From contig JAIDNR010000112.1 of NCBI GenBank assembly GCA_029063695.1, positions 1-7,761 on the forward strand: a stretch of 7,761 bases of DNA, written 5' to 3'. The first letter of the stretch is position 1, and every line of letters begins with the position of its first letter. The DNA comes from Ruminococcus sp. (GTDB taxonomy: Bacteria; Bacillota; Clostridia; Oscillospirales; Ruminococcaceae). The position numbers and the translations under genes are program-made. This document shows positions 1-7,365 of the stretch, one piece after another. The notes under the pieces are model-generated. The model was not told where the DNA came from. It was given only the letters and a program-made list of their open reading frames with translations, and searched no databases.

Positions 1-19
1 TGTTTTCAAACTCGCCCAT
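1..19 (-). CDS. First codons of a further downstream gene (truncated by window edge)
   Basis: An ATG at 19-17 follows AAAGGGGTGGAG (33-22), a strong purine-rich binding site, 15 bases after the TGA of the 490-residue gene. Only MGEFEN can be read before the edge, so no family can be named. Spacing and strand suggest the operon continues. The call rests on the binding site and position alone. Confidence 0.45.
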
Positions 20-34
20 AGCTCCACCCCTTTA

Positions 35-1507
35 TCAGAAGTTATACTTTGTGAACAGCTCTTTGACCTTATCATCAATCTCAGCCTGTTTCAAATATTC
101 AACAGCTTGATAAAGCTCATCAGAAAGCTCCTTTACTCTACACTCCCTGACCTTGCACCATTCAGCGATAGTGTTAAGTGCCTGAATACGGCATTGAACA
201 ATAGGCGTTCTTAGAGCCATAGCTACAAGATCAGTACCACACAATGGGTATTCCTTCAATAACTGAATAATATATGCAAGTTTGTTGTAATCTGCATATT
301 TATCAAAGTAACCGCCTGCCGTTGTAGGCTCACCAATCATTGTTGTCAAAGGAAGCGAAGTTTTGAACACATCAACAACCTTTTCCCGATACGCATCGTC
401 ATCAAGCAATGCTCCGCAATTACCGTAACCTGAATTAAAATCTGTTTTCAAGTGCCTAAAAATATTTTCTTTATAAGGGATACCCACCGCTTTTGCAAGG
501 CGAATACCTTTGCCTTTATCAAGCTCATTTTCAATCAGCGTCTTGCATTTTGTACTGTTTAGATATTCTGAGTATTTATCAGTAAATGCAGAAAATCTTT
601 CGTCCTCTGAAATGGTGAGCATCAAATCGCATATATCTAATGTAGCTGAATGTACTTCTGCCTGGGAGATGAAGTCATCGAGCATATCAGTTGCTTCTTC
701 TTCGGACAAAGCACTAATACCCCTTACTGGACCTTCATCGAACATTGAGAGCAGAACATTCGCAATCTGATCGAGTTGAGAATCGCTGATCTCCTCTTTC
801 AGCAGTTTGTCAATGCCGACTTTTTCATAAACATCAAGTGCAGAATAATCAGGAACAACATCATTTGCGATACCTTCACGGAGTAGCCAATCTTTGATTT
901 CCTGAGTTTCCGGCTCTATCCGAGCGACAGTGTGAATCCTGCCCCAACCGTGAACCTTTTGAGCAAGCTCAAAAATCTCCTGATTACCATTCTCCCAACC
1001 GAGCATATTGAACACGGAGAATATCGTAAATTCGTCACTCAGACCAAGTGTTCTGATGATTCTCTTGATCTGTTCATCAGGCTCATTGAATATTTCAATA
1101 ATCATTAATCCGAGCTTAACCATATTCACATCTGTACTATACACACAATCCACAGCAAACATATAGACCTTTTGAGCATCAAGCGATTGAGAGTTGTCAA
1201 TGATAAACCTTTGAATTGTATCAATTCCACTAATCGGAGGTATCTTCACAAAGAAATCACTCATTCGCTTCATAGCTTTCGGAGTATCACCGACATACTT
1301 AAAAGCATCAGCTACAGTCTGCATCAGCTCATCGGTTATTTCCGGCTGCCCCATATGATAAATTCCAATTCCGTCCATAGCTCCGTCTGCAAATCTAATC
1401 TTGTTTGGATCGGAATTATCTTCTTTTGGGAGAGAAAATGTGTCGAGCAGTACACCACCTTTGATATTATCGGTTATTGCTTCTAACAGAGATTTTTTAT
1501 TACTCAT
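35..1507 (-). CDS. Helical repeat-like protein of unknown function at the end of the defence operon
   Basis: This 490-residue protein is soluble-looking, with no signal peptide, membrane helix or nucleotide-binding motif. It opens MSNKKSLLEAITDNIKGGVLLDTFSLPK and contains DGAMDGIGIYHMG (41-53). Successive amphipathic helices follow, for example 128-140, 158-170 and 176-186, with GWGRIH at 187-192 and IEPETQEIKDWLLREG at 197-212. The spacing and Leu/Ala/Ile pattern suggest a HEAT- or ARM-like solenoid, and the C-terminal section 406-450 has two further helix pairs. Such proteins usually act as binding scaffolds; no catalytic residues stand out. The ATG at 1507 has AAGGAG 9 bases upstream. The stop is TGA at 37-35. 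It follows the DUF262 gene with only the broken small frame between, so it is co-directional and probably co-transcribed. Whether it takes part in defence or is the first gene of a neighbouring unit cannot be decided here. The coding call is firm; the function is unknown. Confidence 0.9.
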   Translation of the reverse strand: MSNKKSLLEAITDNIKGGVLLDTFSLPKEDNSDPNKIRFADGAMDGIGIYHMGQPEITDELMQTVADAFKYVGDTPKAMKRMSDFFVKIPPISGIDTIQRFIIDNSQSLDAQKVYMFAVDCVYSTDVNMVKLGLMIIEIFNEPDEQIKRIIRTLGLSDEFTIFSVFNMLGWENGNQEIFELAQKVHGWGRIHTVARIEPETQEIKDWLLREGIANDVVPDYSALDVYEKVGIDKLLKEEISDSQLDQIANVLLSMFDEGPVRGISALSEEEATDMLDDFISQAEVHSATLDICDLMLTISEDERFSAFTDKYSEYLNSTKCKTLIENELDKGKGIRLAKAVGIPYKENIFRHLKTDFNSGYGNCGALLDDDAYREKVVDVFKTSLPLTTMIGEPTTAGGYFDKYADYNKLAYIIQLLKEYPLCGTDLVAMALRTPIVQCRIQALNTIAEWCKVRECRVKELSDELYQAVEYLKQAEIDDKVKELFTKYNF

Positions 1508-1516
1508 ATCCGTTTA

Positions 1517-1522
1517 CTCCTT
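1517..1522 (-). promoter_or_regulatory. Ribosome binding site of the 490-residue gene, overlapping the preceding stop
   Basis: AAGGAG shares its first two bases with the TAA (1523-1521) that ends the small upstream frame and lies 9 bases before the ATG at 1507. The overlap suggests translational coupling, so a frame break in the small gene could alter how often ribosomes reach this start. Confidence 0.7.
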
Positions 1523-1669
1523 ATTTGTCATAGTTTGATTTATAGATACGGGTATCAAGTTCAAACGCATCCTTTTCTGTAATCTCGCCTGAACCTAATT
1601 CCTCATAATGCTCCTTACGGTACTGCCAATCTGAGCATCAGAAAATTTTACATACAGCTCTTTATCCAT
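1521..1669 (-). pseudogene. Small reading frame (about 49 codons) broken by an apparent one-base deletion
   Basis: Frame 1 starts at ATG 1669 (or ATG 1678) and reads MDKELYVKFSDAQI before losing sense and ending at TAG 1597-1595. A second frame, open after TGA 1640-1638, reads WQYRKEHYEELGSGE from 1628 and continues to IYKSNYDK and TAA at 1523-1521. One extra T in the ATTGG at about 1631-1627 would join them into a 49-residue charged protein. Support for a real gene: AAGGA at 1683-1679 lies 9 bases before ATG 1669, the gap fits exactly between two tightly packed genes, and the TAA overlaps the binding site of the next gene. No slippery heptamer is seen in the allowed shift interval, so programmed shifting is unlikely. 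The product matches nothing I recognise; no function is proposed. It could also be chance coding in a spacer. Confidence 0.45.
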
Positions 1670-1678
1670 AGAACTCAT

Positions 1679-1683
1679 TCCTT
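1679..1683 (-). promoter_or_regulatory. Ribosome binding site for the small broken frame
   Basis: AAGGA abuts the ATG at 1678 directly, which is too close, but lies 9 bases before the next in-frame ATG at 1669. The second ATG is therefore the likelier start. The site begins 7 bases after the DUF262 TAA (1692-1690). Confidence 0.5.
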
Positions 1684-1689
1684 ATATGT

Positions 1690-3490
1690 TTAATTATCCG
1701 CTAAACTACAACCATATTTTTTTATTGTCTGCTCCGATCCCTTATCTGCAATAGTTTTACCCATTGCTTCTTCAATCACTTTTAAGATTGCTTTTGCTCT
1801 TTCAATGAAGTAGTTGTCAAAATCATTAACAATAAAGTACCCGTAGTTAATAAGGTGTGACTCTACACGGTATTCAAGTTCCGTCTCATCAATTTCAGCT
1901 TTCTTCATTATGCTCTTGCCATATGCACTCGGTGCTTCACCACCGATTTGCCTATTTGAAGCTGGAAGCAAAGGAGTTTTATTTACAATTGAATTCCATT
2001 TTGTCTTGTCATAACCCATTTTTTTGCAGTACGCTTCGGGAAAGATGTGATGAATATCAGGGGACTCGTCCATACTCTTAACTATATCCATAGTTATACC
2101 CTGCATAAAATCACGGCATTGTTCTCTGTAAACAAGAGCCATAATGCCTTTATATGCAGCACTGTTTCTTGTTTGGAGAGAAAGCAAACGAGTAGCAGAG
2201 AAATATGCTGAATTGATTGTACGATTCTGGCTATCCTTGCCCTGAATATCGTCGACAACATCTTCAATATCCGTTGCATACCTTGTCTCGTTTGCACCGC
2301 CGTACATTTCACCCATAATTCCGCACCAAAACCATTTTGACAGGATTTTTTGTGTGCGAGGAAGATTAAATGTACTTGCTCCAATAACTGCACATATAGC
2401 AGAAAGAGGGATAAGCTGAGTAGTATAGGGCAAATCACGCTTTCTAAATACATACTGATTAAACAGGAACTTTCTTGCCATTCTATAACCGTCAAGAAGA
2501 ACATCTCTATTTTTTTGATAATCCTCAAAGCTAAGAGCCAGAACGTCTTTTTTCTTACAAGTTGTCATCTTATTTGAGAGGTATGTTGTATAAAGAGTAA
2601 TAGCTGTCAGAAACGATGTTTCGTCAATACCCTCCATAACATCTGTATTGAGTACTTCTCCTTTACCACGGATTTTATCTCTGCACTCTCTCCAATCATT
2701 ACGGAGATCAAAATCATATGTAGCGAATGTAGCTGTTACAAGTTCAAAAACAGTAAGCGGAACACCGCCAGTATTTACATTCTCAAACACCTTGCAAACT
2801 GCTTCTCTGGGTGTTTCTTTGCCTAACGTAATGACAGGCAGCTTATATCCAACTATCGTATCTATAACCTGAGTTCTGAATTTCTTATATTTCTCCATAA
2901 AGGTCTTATCGTATTCGTGATACTCCTTATATCCATCTGCCCAATCCTCACGGGCATTACTATCAAATATGATATTTATGGGGAACATTTCGTGTTCATA
3001 CTCAAATTCACGGGTTGACAGATCAAGAAATATATCTCTGTCGAAATTCGTCTTGATTTTTCTATCACTTGGAACGGCAATGACAGCATCGACACGATCT
3101 TCATTTTCGTCTAAACACTTCTTGATATCCAAATAGTAGTATCGCTTGATTTCTTTACCTTTTTCGGTCTTAGTCTCAACAGGTTCTTTACAACAAGTTG
3201 CTCTAAACATAGAAGTCAATCTCTGCTGTCCGTCAAGGATAAGAAACTCAGGTGTAACTCCTGTTACAATAACACCTTCGATAGTACGATATTTGAAACG
3301 AACATTTTCATTGCCATATTCCAAACGCATAATCGCACCCATAGGATAACCTTGTGAAAGACTTGCAATTATTCCACGAATTCTATCATCGTCCCAAGTC
3401 CAACCACGCTGGAACTCAGGTAACTGTTCTTTTCCGCAGGATACTTCACGCATAAGTATCAAGAGATTTTGGAGCTATATTGATTGCCAT
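1690..3490 (-). CDS. DUF262 + HNH nuclease (GmrSD/SspE/BrxU-like), with a frame break near its N-terminus
   Basis: This is a single chain of about 600 residues. Numbering is from the TTG at 3462, where the long frame can begin. The DUF262 part has LPEFQRGWTWDDDRIRGII (14-32), GYPMGA (38-43) and the signature LILDGQQRLTS (74-84), plus FENVNTGG (226-233). The C-terminal part has PDIHHIFPEAY (468-478) followed by N490, N494 and N503, an HNH/DUF1524-type metal site. Relatives (GmrSD, SspE, BrxU) are NTP-dependent nucleases that restrict phage DNA with modified bases or act beside backbone-modification systems; the target here is unknown. The long frame is closed upstream by TAG at 3477-3475 and its first Met codons lack a binding site. 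The ATG at 3490 has GGAG 10 bases upstream and encodes MAINIAPKSLDT, matching the family N-terminus, but that frame ends at TGA 3448-3446. Joining them needs a +1 shift between 3474 and 3449. Catalytic residues are intact. The gene may be inactive, or the shift may be a sequencing indel. Confidence 0.9.
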
Positions 3491-3500
3491 ATCTAATCAT

Positions 3501-3504
3501 CTCC
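3501..3504 (-). promoter_or_regulatory. Ribosome binding site deciding the start of the DUF262 gene
   Basis: GGAG on the minus strand lies between the hsdR TAA (3513-3511) and the ATG at 3490, with a 10-base spacer. It points to 3490 as the true start and not to the TTG at 3462 or ATG at 3453, which have no purine-rich site in front. An ATG directly adjoining GGAG (3500-3498) opens only a 13-codon frame and is too close to the site to be used well. Confidence 0.6.
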
Positions 3505-3510
3505 GTTCAA

Positions 3511-6486
3511 TTATTCTTCTGCTGCCTTCTTCAAAGAATTATAGATTTCTTCTGTAAAGATACCGAGGACTTCACGTTTGATCTCATCATCATTAAGCAG
3601 CAAAGAGAAGAAGTCTTGATTTTGCTCCAATCCTTCAATCAAAGCATCGTCAATATCATCGAAGTAAGAAAATTCAAAGTCCTTGATGGTATTATTCTTA
3701 GCACTTGCTTTGAGCTTATCAGATTTCATCAGAATATCTCTGATCTGAAGCATAGCTTTGACTGCAACATTGCTGTCATAAACCTTTCCTGTCCGAGCAT
3801 TTATAGCCGCAATGATTTCGGAAAGCCTTTCTTCCTTTGCGGGGGTCAATCCGAAGTTTTCCGCTGATGGGAGCTTTACCACAGGCTTTACAACAATATC
3901 GGACTTTGTATGCTCTTCCTGCTTTTTCTGTACAAACTGAGTAGCTCTTATCTTTCCGTCAAGGTTGAAACCACCGCCTGGGCGTTTGATATTGATGTGA
4001 GAAAGCAGGAGAATGATATAATTGTATTTCTTGTGAAGCTCTATATCTTCAAAGCAAGATACCTGTATCATAAACTCATAGAAACGAACAAAATGACGGA
4101 GATCAACTACGATCTCACGCTGTTTCTCAATATTGTAATGCTCGATCAGCTTTTGTGACTTATCAAGGCAGAAGTTGATTTTCTTCTTATCAGCAGCAAG
4201 CATTTTCTCCTTGTAAAGAATTTCATTCACCTTATCCACATCATCAGGATCAATGATCGCATAGGCATCTATCTGAGCTTCAAGGTCATATATCGCTGTG
4301 GGGGTTACGGAATTAGACAGCAGAGTTGTAGTGTAATATGGAGCAAATGCACTGACTATATCCTCATAAGTATTTACAAAGTCAAGGATGAAGGTCTTTT
4401 TCTCAAACGGAGGGTAAATTCTGTTCAGACGAGAAAGTGTTTGTACAGCGTTTACTCCTTTGAGCTTCTTCAAAATGTACATTGCACAAAGTTTCGGCTG
4501 GTCGAAACCTGTCTGATACTTATTTGCAACCAAAAGCACTTGATAATCGTCCTTGTCGAACTCTTTTGTGAGACGATCTTCGGAAATACCATTGATACCT
4601 GGCTCTGTATATTCTGCATCATCATCAGTGAGTTTAACTTTACCCGAAAAAGCCACAAGCGCACGAATACCGCTATATCCTTTTTTACTGCAATAATCTT
4701 CAAATGCTTGACAATACTTAACGGCTGCCTGTCTTGAAGCAGTTATCACCATTGCCTTAGCTTGACCTCCAAGCTCCGGCATGACCGTAGTACGGAAATG
4801 CTCAACGATCACTTCAATACGCTGGGCAATGTTCGTTTCGTGCAGCTCAACAAAGCGTGCTATCTGCCGCTTTGCACTTGCTGTCTGCATTTTTGGATCT
4901 TCTTCAATTTCCTTATTTATCTGATAGAATGTTTTGTAGGTAATGTAATTCTGCAAAACATTGAGGATAAAGCCCTCCTCAATAGCCTGCTTCATAGAAT
5001 ATACATGGAACGCTTCACGCTGTCCCTTTGTGTTGACAGAGCCAAAAAGCTGTAATGTAGTCGGTTTAGGAGTTGCTGTAAAAGCAAACATAGATACATT
5101 GCTTTGCTTACCATTTCTTGCAAGTTCAGCGGCAATTTCGTCCTCCATATCCTGATATAGCTCATCGCCCATTCCGAGGGATTGCGTAACAGCAGCCATA
5201 TCTTTGCCTGCCGTAGAGGAGTGTGCTTCATCAATAATGACCGCAAAACGCTTATTTTTCAATCCCTGAACGCTGTCAACAATATATGGGAACTTCTGAA
5301 TCGTGGTAACAATAATCTTTGTATTGCCGTTGAGAGCAATCGCAAGGTCAGCAGAATTGCACTTCTCGTCCATAACACGGATAAGTCCCGACTTATGCTC
5401 CATACCCATAATAGCCTTTTGAAGCTGTCTGTCAACAACAACTCTGTCGGTCATTATGATAACATTATCAAAAATAATCTTGTTCTCTGCATCGTGGAAC
5501 GTTGCAAGACGGTATGCAAGCCAAGCGATTGTGTTAGTCTTGCCTGAACCTGCACTATGCTGAATCAGATAATTCAGCGATGTCAAATTTTCGCTGACAT
5601 CAGCAAGAAGTTTGCGGACGACATCAAGCTGATGATAACGGGGAAAGATGATAGTTTCTTTCGTCTCAACCTTACCCGTCTTTTCATTCTCTTTCTCGGA
5701 GGTCTGAATGAAGATAAATTTAGAAATCAAGTCAAGGATAGTGTCCTTTGTGAGAATATCGTCCCACATATAATGAACGGGATAATCCTCCTCACAAGGC
5801 GGATTTCCGGCTCCTGCATTAACACCCTCACCGTTGCCCTGATTGAACGGCAGGAAAAATGTCTTTACTCCGTCAAGTTTGGTAGTCATATACACTTCGT
5901 GCAAGTCCATAGCAAAGTTGACCAGTACACCAGCCTTGAACAGAAACAGTCTGGACTTCGGGTCACGTTCCTTGCGATACTGATAAATCGCATCGTCGGC
6001 GGACTGTCCGGAAAAATTACATTTCAGCTCCAAAGTAATAATTGCAAATCCATTAAGGAAAATTACCACATCAATTTGCTCTTTATCATTAGCCCACACT
6101 TCTTCCATAACCGTAAAACGATTCTTTTCATACTTTGCAATAAGGTCTTTATTAAAAGTAGTCGCAGGCTTTGTGTACATCAGTTCAAGCTTATGTCCCG
6201 AAAGCTCAACACCATGACGAAGGACTTCAAGCAGACTGCCCCTTTTCTTCGTACACTCCGCATTGATGAACGATACGAGCGTATCTTCAAGTCTTTCTTT
6301 ATGTATCTTTCTGAGCTTCTCCATAGTCTCCGGCTGAGTATCATTCAGGAAACCAAACAGCATTTCACGGTCAAGAGCCAAACGGCGGTCAAAGTCCGTT
6401 GCTTTCCTAATAGTGTAGCCGTTCTGATCACGGAGTATTGCCAATAGCTCTGATTGATATTCTTTTTCAGTGAGAATACTATTCAT
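3511..6486 (-). CDS. hsdR: Type I restriction enzyme subunit R (HsdR), ATP-dependent translocase and nuclease
   Basis: This 991-residue protein has the usual length for the family and appears intact. It is the motor and cutting subunit: with HsdM and HsdS it binds unmodified target sites, translocates DNA with ATP and cleaves at a distance. A PD-(D/E)xK nuclease sits in the N-terminal part (D139, then E153-L-K155, with Q169 downstream). A superfamily 2 helicase core follows: SAGSGKT Walker A at 311-317, motif Ia TDRVVVDRQ near 346, DEAH at 419-422, TAT at 470-472, motif V YQTGFDQP at 657-664 and motif VI QTLSRLNRIYP at 682-692, with arginines R686 and R689. The segment FLPFNQGNGEG...GAGNP (211-229) is typical of one HsdR subgroup. 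The C-terminal 230 residues are a helical domain, probably the contact with the methylase. The start at 6486 is supported by AAAGGA at 6500-6495, 8 bases upstream and inside the HEPN gene, whose TAA is two bases away. Confidence 0.98.
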   Translation of the reverse strand: MNSILTEKEYQSELLAILRDQNGYTIRKATDFDRRLALDREMLFGFLNDTQPETMEKLRKIHKERLEDTLVSFINAECTKKRGSLLEVLRHGVELSGHKLELMYTKPATTFNKDLIAKYEKNRFTVMEEVWANDKEQIDVVIFLNGFAIITLELKCNFSGQSADDAIYQYRKERDPKSRLFLFKAGVLVNFAMDLHEVYMTTKLDGVKTFFLPFNQGNGEGVNAGAGNPPCEEDYPVHYMWDDILTKDTILDLISKFIFIQTSEKENEKTGKVETKETIIFPRYHQLDVVRKLLADVSENLTSLNYLIQHSAGSGKTNTIAWLAYRLATFHDAENKIIFDNVIIMTDRVVVDRQLQKAIMGMEHKSGLIRVMDEKCNSADLAIALNGNTKIIVTTIQKFPYIVDSVQGLKNKRFAVIIDEAHSSTAGKDMAAVTQSLGMGDELYQDMEDEIAAELARNGKQSNVSMFAFTATPKPTTLQLFGSVNTKGQREAFHVYSMKQAIEEGFILNVLQNYITYKTFYQINKEIEEDPKMQTASAKRQIARFVELHETNIAQRIEVIVEHFRTTVMPELGGQAKAMVITASRQAAVKYCQAFEDYCSKKGYSGIRALVAFSGKVKLTDDDAEYTEPGINGISEDRLTKEFDKDDYQVLLVANKYQTGFDQPKLCAMYILKKLKGVNAVQTLSRLNRIYPPFEKKTFILDFVNTYEDIVSAFAPYYTTTLLSNSVTPTAIYDLEAQIDAYAIIDPDDVDKVNEILYKEKMLAADKKKINFCLDKSQKLIEHYNIEKQREIVVDLRHFVRFYEFMIQVSCFEDIELHKKYNYIILLLSHINIKRPGGGFNLDGKIRATQFVQKKQEEHTKSDIVVKPVVKLPSAENFGLTPAKEERLSEIIAAINARTGKVYDSNVAVKAMLQIRDILMKSDKLKASAKNNTIKDFEFSYFDDIDDALIEGLEQNQDFFSLLLNDDEIKREVLGIFTEEIYNSLKKAAEE

Positions 6487-6488
6487 TT

Positions 6489-7364
6489 TTATTTTCCTTT
6501 ACACATACTATACAATTCAACAATTTGATATAACATACAGAACAATTTTATACAATCTGCTCCTGTAATATCATCATAGTCGTACATATTGTGGGCTAAC
6601 CAATGCCTGTTGATTGATGAGGGAATAATTCCATTTTGCTTATCTCGCCAATCGCTGTCATCAAAGAACTTTAACAAAGCAAAAGATAATGAAATTAGAA
6701 TGTCTTTTTTGTTGTCAAAACAAACATCGTGTTTTATTGACTTAAAGAATTCTATTGTAGCTTTTCCACGTTCATTATTTTTTGCAGATTTGTTAAAAGG
6801 GAATGTGCCACTGAAATAAGTTCCACCAAAATTTTCTTGAATAACCTTTCCATAGCATTTCCAACATTGGCTTACATTTTCGGGATTGTCAGTTGTTTTT
6901 AAAACCTGATTTATACTTGCCGAATCAATAAGACCTGCGAGTAACACAGCACTTGTAAAGTATTCTTGCTTTAAGTACAGTTGAAAAGCCAAGTCAAGTT
7001 TACTCTTTTCAGAATTGGAAAGATGCCCTCCAATTAAGATTGTAATTGCCTCAATCTCGCTTTCTTTGAAACAATCAGATAAACCTTCATCTATCTCGCT
7101 TACAGGAACACTGTTTTTCAAGTCTGAAAGCACATTTCCCATTTTAATATCTCGTTCTTTCCATTTAGGTAAACACCAACCGATTTCTCCCCAGCAAGCC
7201 TTTATGAACACAATATGTGCATTTGTTGCTTCGGAAATCTCGTTTATTTTGTCTGTATCTGTCAAACTAAAATCTTGTATCCATTTTTCGGAATTTGTTT
7301 CAATGTTATTCTCGCTTTTGATAAGATAATTTAGAAACAAGCTATTCATTGACTTTTTTGTCAT
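6489..7364 (-). CDS. Candidate HEPN-domain ribonuclease encoded between hsdS and hsdR
   Basis: This 291-residue protein has no signal peptide or membrane segment. I do not recognise the exact family. The C-terminal third looks like a HEPN domain: a helix pair around residues 124-148 (LAFQLYLKQEYFTSAVLLAG), a helix at 221-235 (DILISLSFALLKFF), then INRHWLAHNMYDYDD at 251-265. R253-H254-W-L-A-H258 matches the R-x4-6-H motif of HEPN RNases, including the polar residue after Arg, and is followed by a final hydrophobic helix (270-287). In that family Arg and His form the RNA-cleavage site across a dimer. Residues 1-120, with a W58-G-E-I-G-W63 cluster, match nothing I know and could be a sensor. 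The ATG lies one base after the hsdS TAA, with AGAGG 9 bases upstream inside hsdS. The position equals that of the anticodon nuclease gene prrC in EcoprrI, but no Walker motif is present. RNase activity is inferred. A non-catalytic or DNA-binding HEPN-like role remains possible. Confidence 0.75.
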   Translation of the reverse strand: MTKKSMNSLFLNYLIKSENNIETNSEKWIQDFSLTDTDKINEISEATNAHIVFIKACWGEIGWCLPKWKERDIKMGNVLSDLKNSVPVSEIDEGLSDCFKESEIEAITILIGGHLSNSEKSKLDLAFQLYLKQEYFTSAVLLAGLIDSASINQVLKTTDNPENVSQCWKCYGKVIQENFGGTYFSGTFPFNKSAKNNERGKATIEFFKSIKHDVCFDNKKDILISLSFALLKFFDDSDWRDKQNGIIPSSINRHWLAHNMYDYDDITGADCIKLFCMLYQIVELYSMCKGK

Positions 7365-7365
7365 C

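Noticed and set aside
35..1507. Limonene hydroxylase as the name of the 490-residue protein
   Set aside because: I recall this label on similar-looking database entries, but no heme-ligand Cys motif, flavin or other oxygenase feature is visible, so the name is unsupported.
1508..1689. Intergenic region as a promoter or terminator site
   Set aside because: I see no convincing -35/-10 pair or GC-rich hairpin with a T run on the minus strand; the stretch is better explained by the broken small frame and binding sites.
2094..2528. Minus-strand open frame of 144 codons inside the DUF262 gene
   Set aside because: It is another frame of a gene whose main frame carries conserved motifs on both sides; the hydrophobic product looks like a shadow.
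3446..3477. Programmed +1 frameshift for the DUF262 gene
   Set aside because: There is no prfB-like CTT-TGA-C arrangement, no stimulatory Shine-Dalgarno at the right distance and no obvious reason for regulation; an indel is simpler.
3484..3867. Plus-strand open frame of 127 codons across the hsdR end
   Set aside because: It is antisense to the hsdR C-terminus, with no motif and no plausible promoter.
5557..6447. Plus-strand open frame of 296 codons opposite hsdR
   Set aside because: It is antisense to a fully motif-supported hsdR, its translation is rich in Cys, Phe, Ile and Leu as expected from the complement of coding DNA, and no domain is recognisable.
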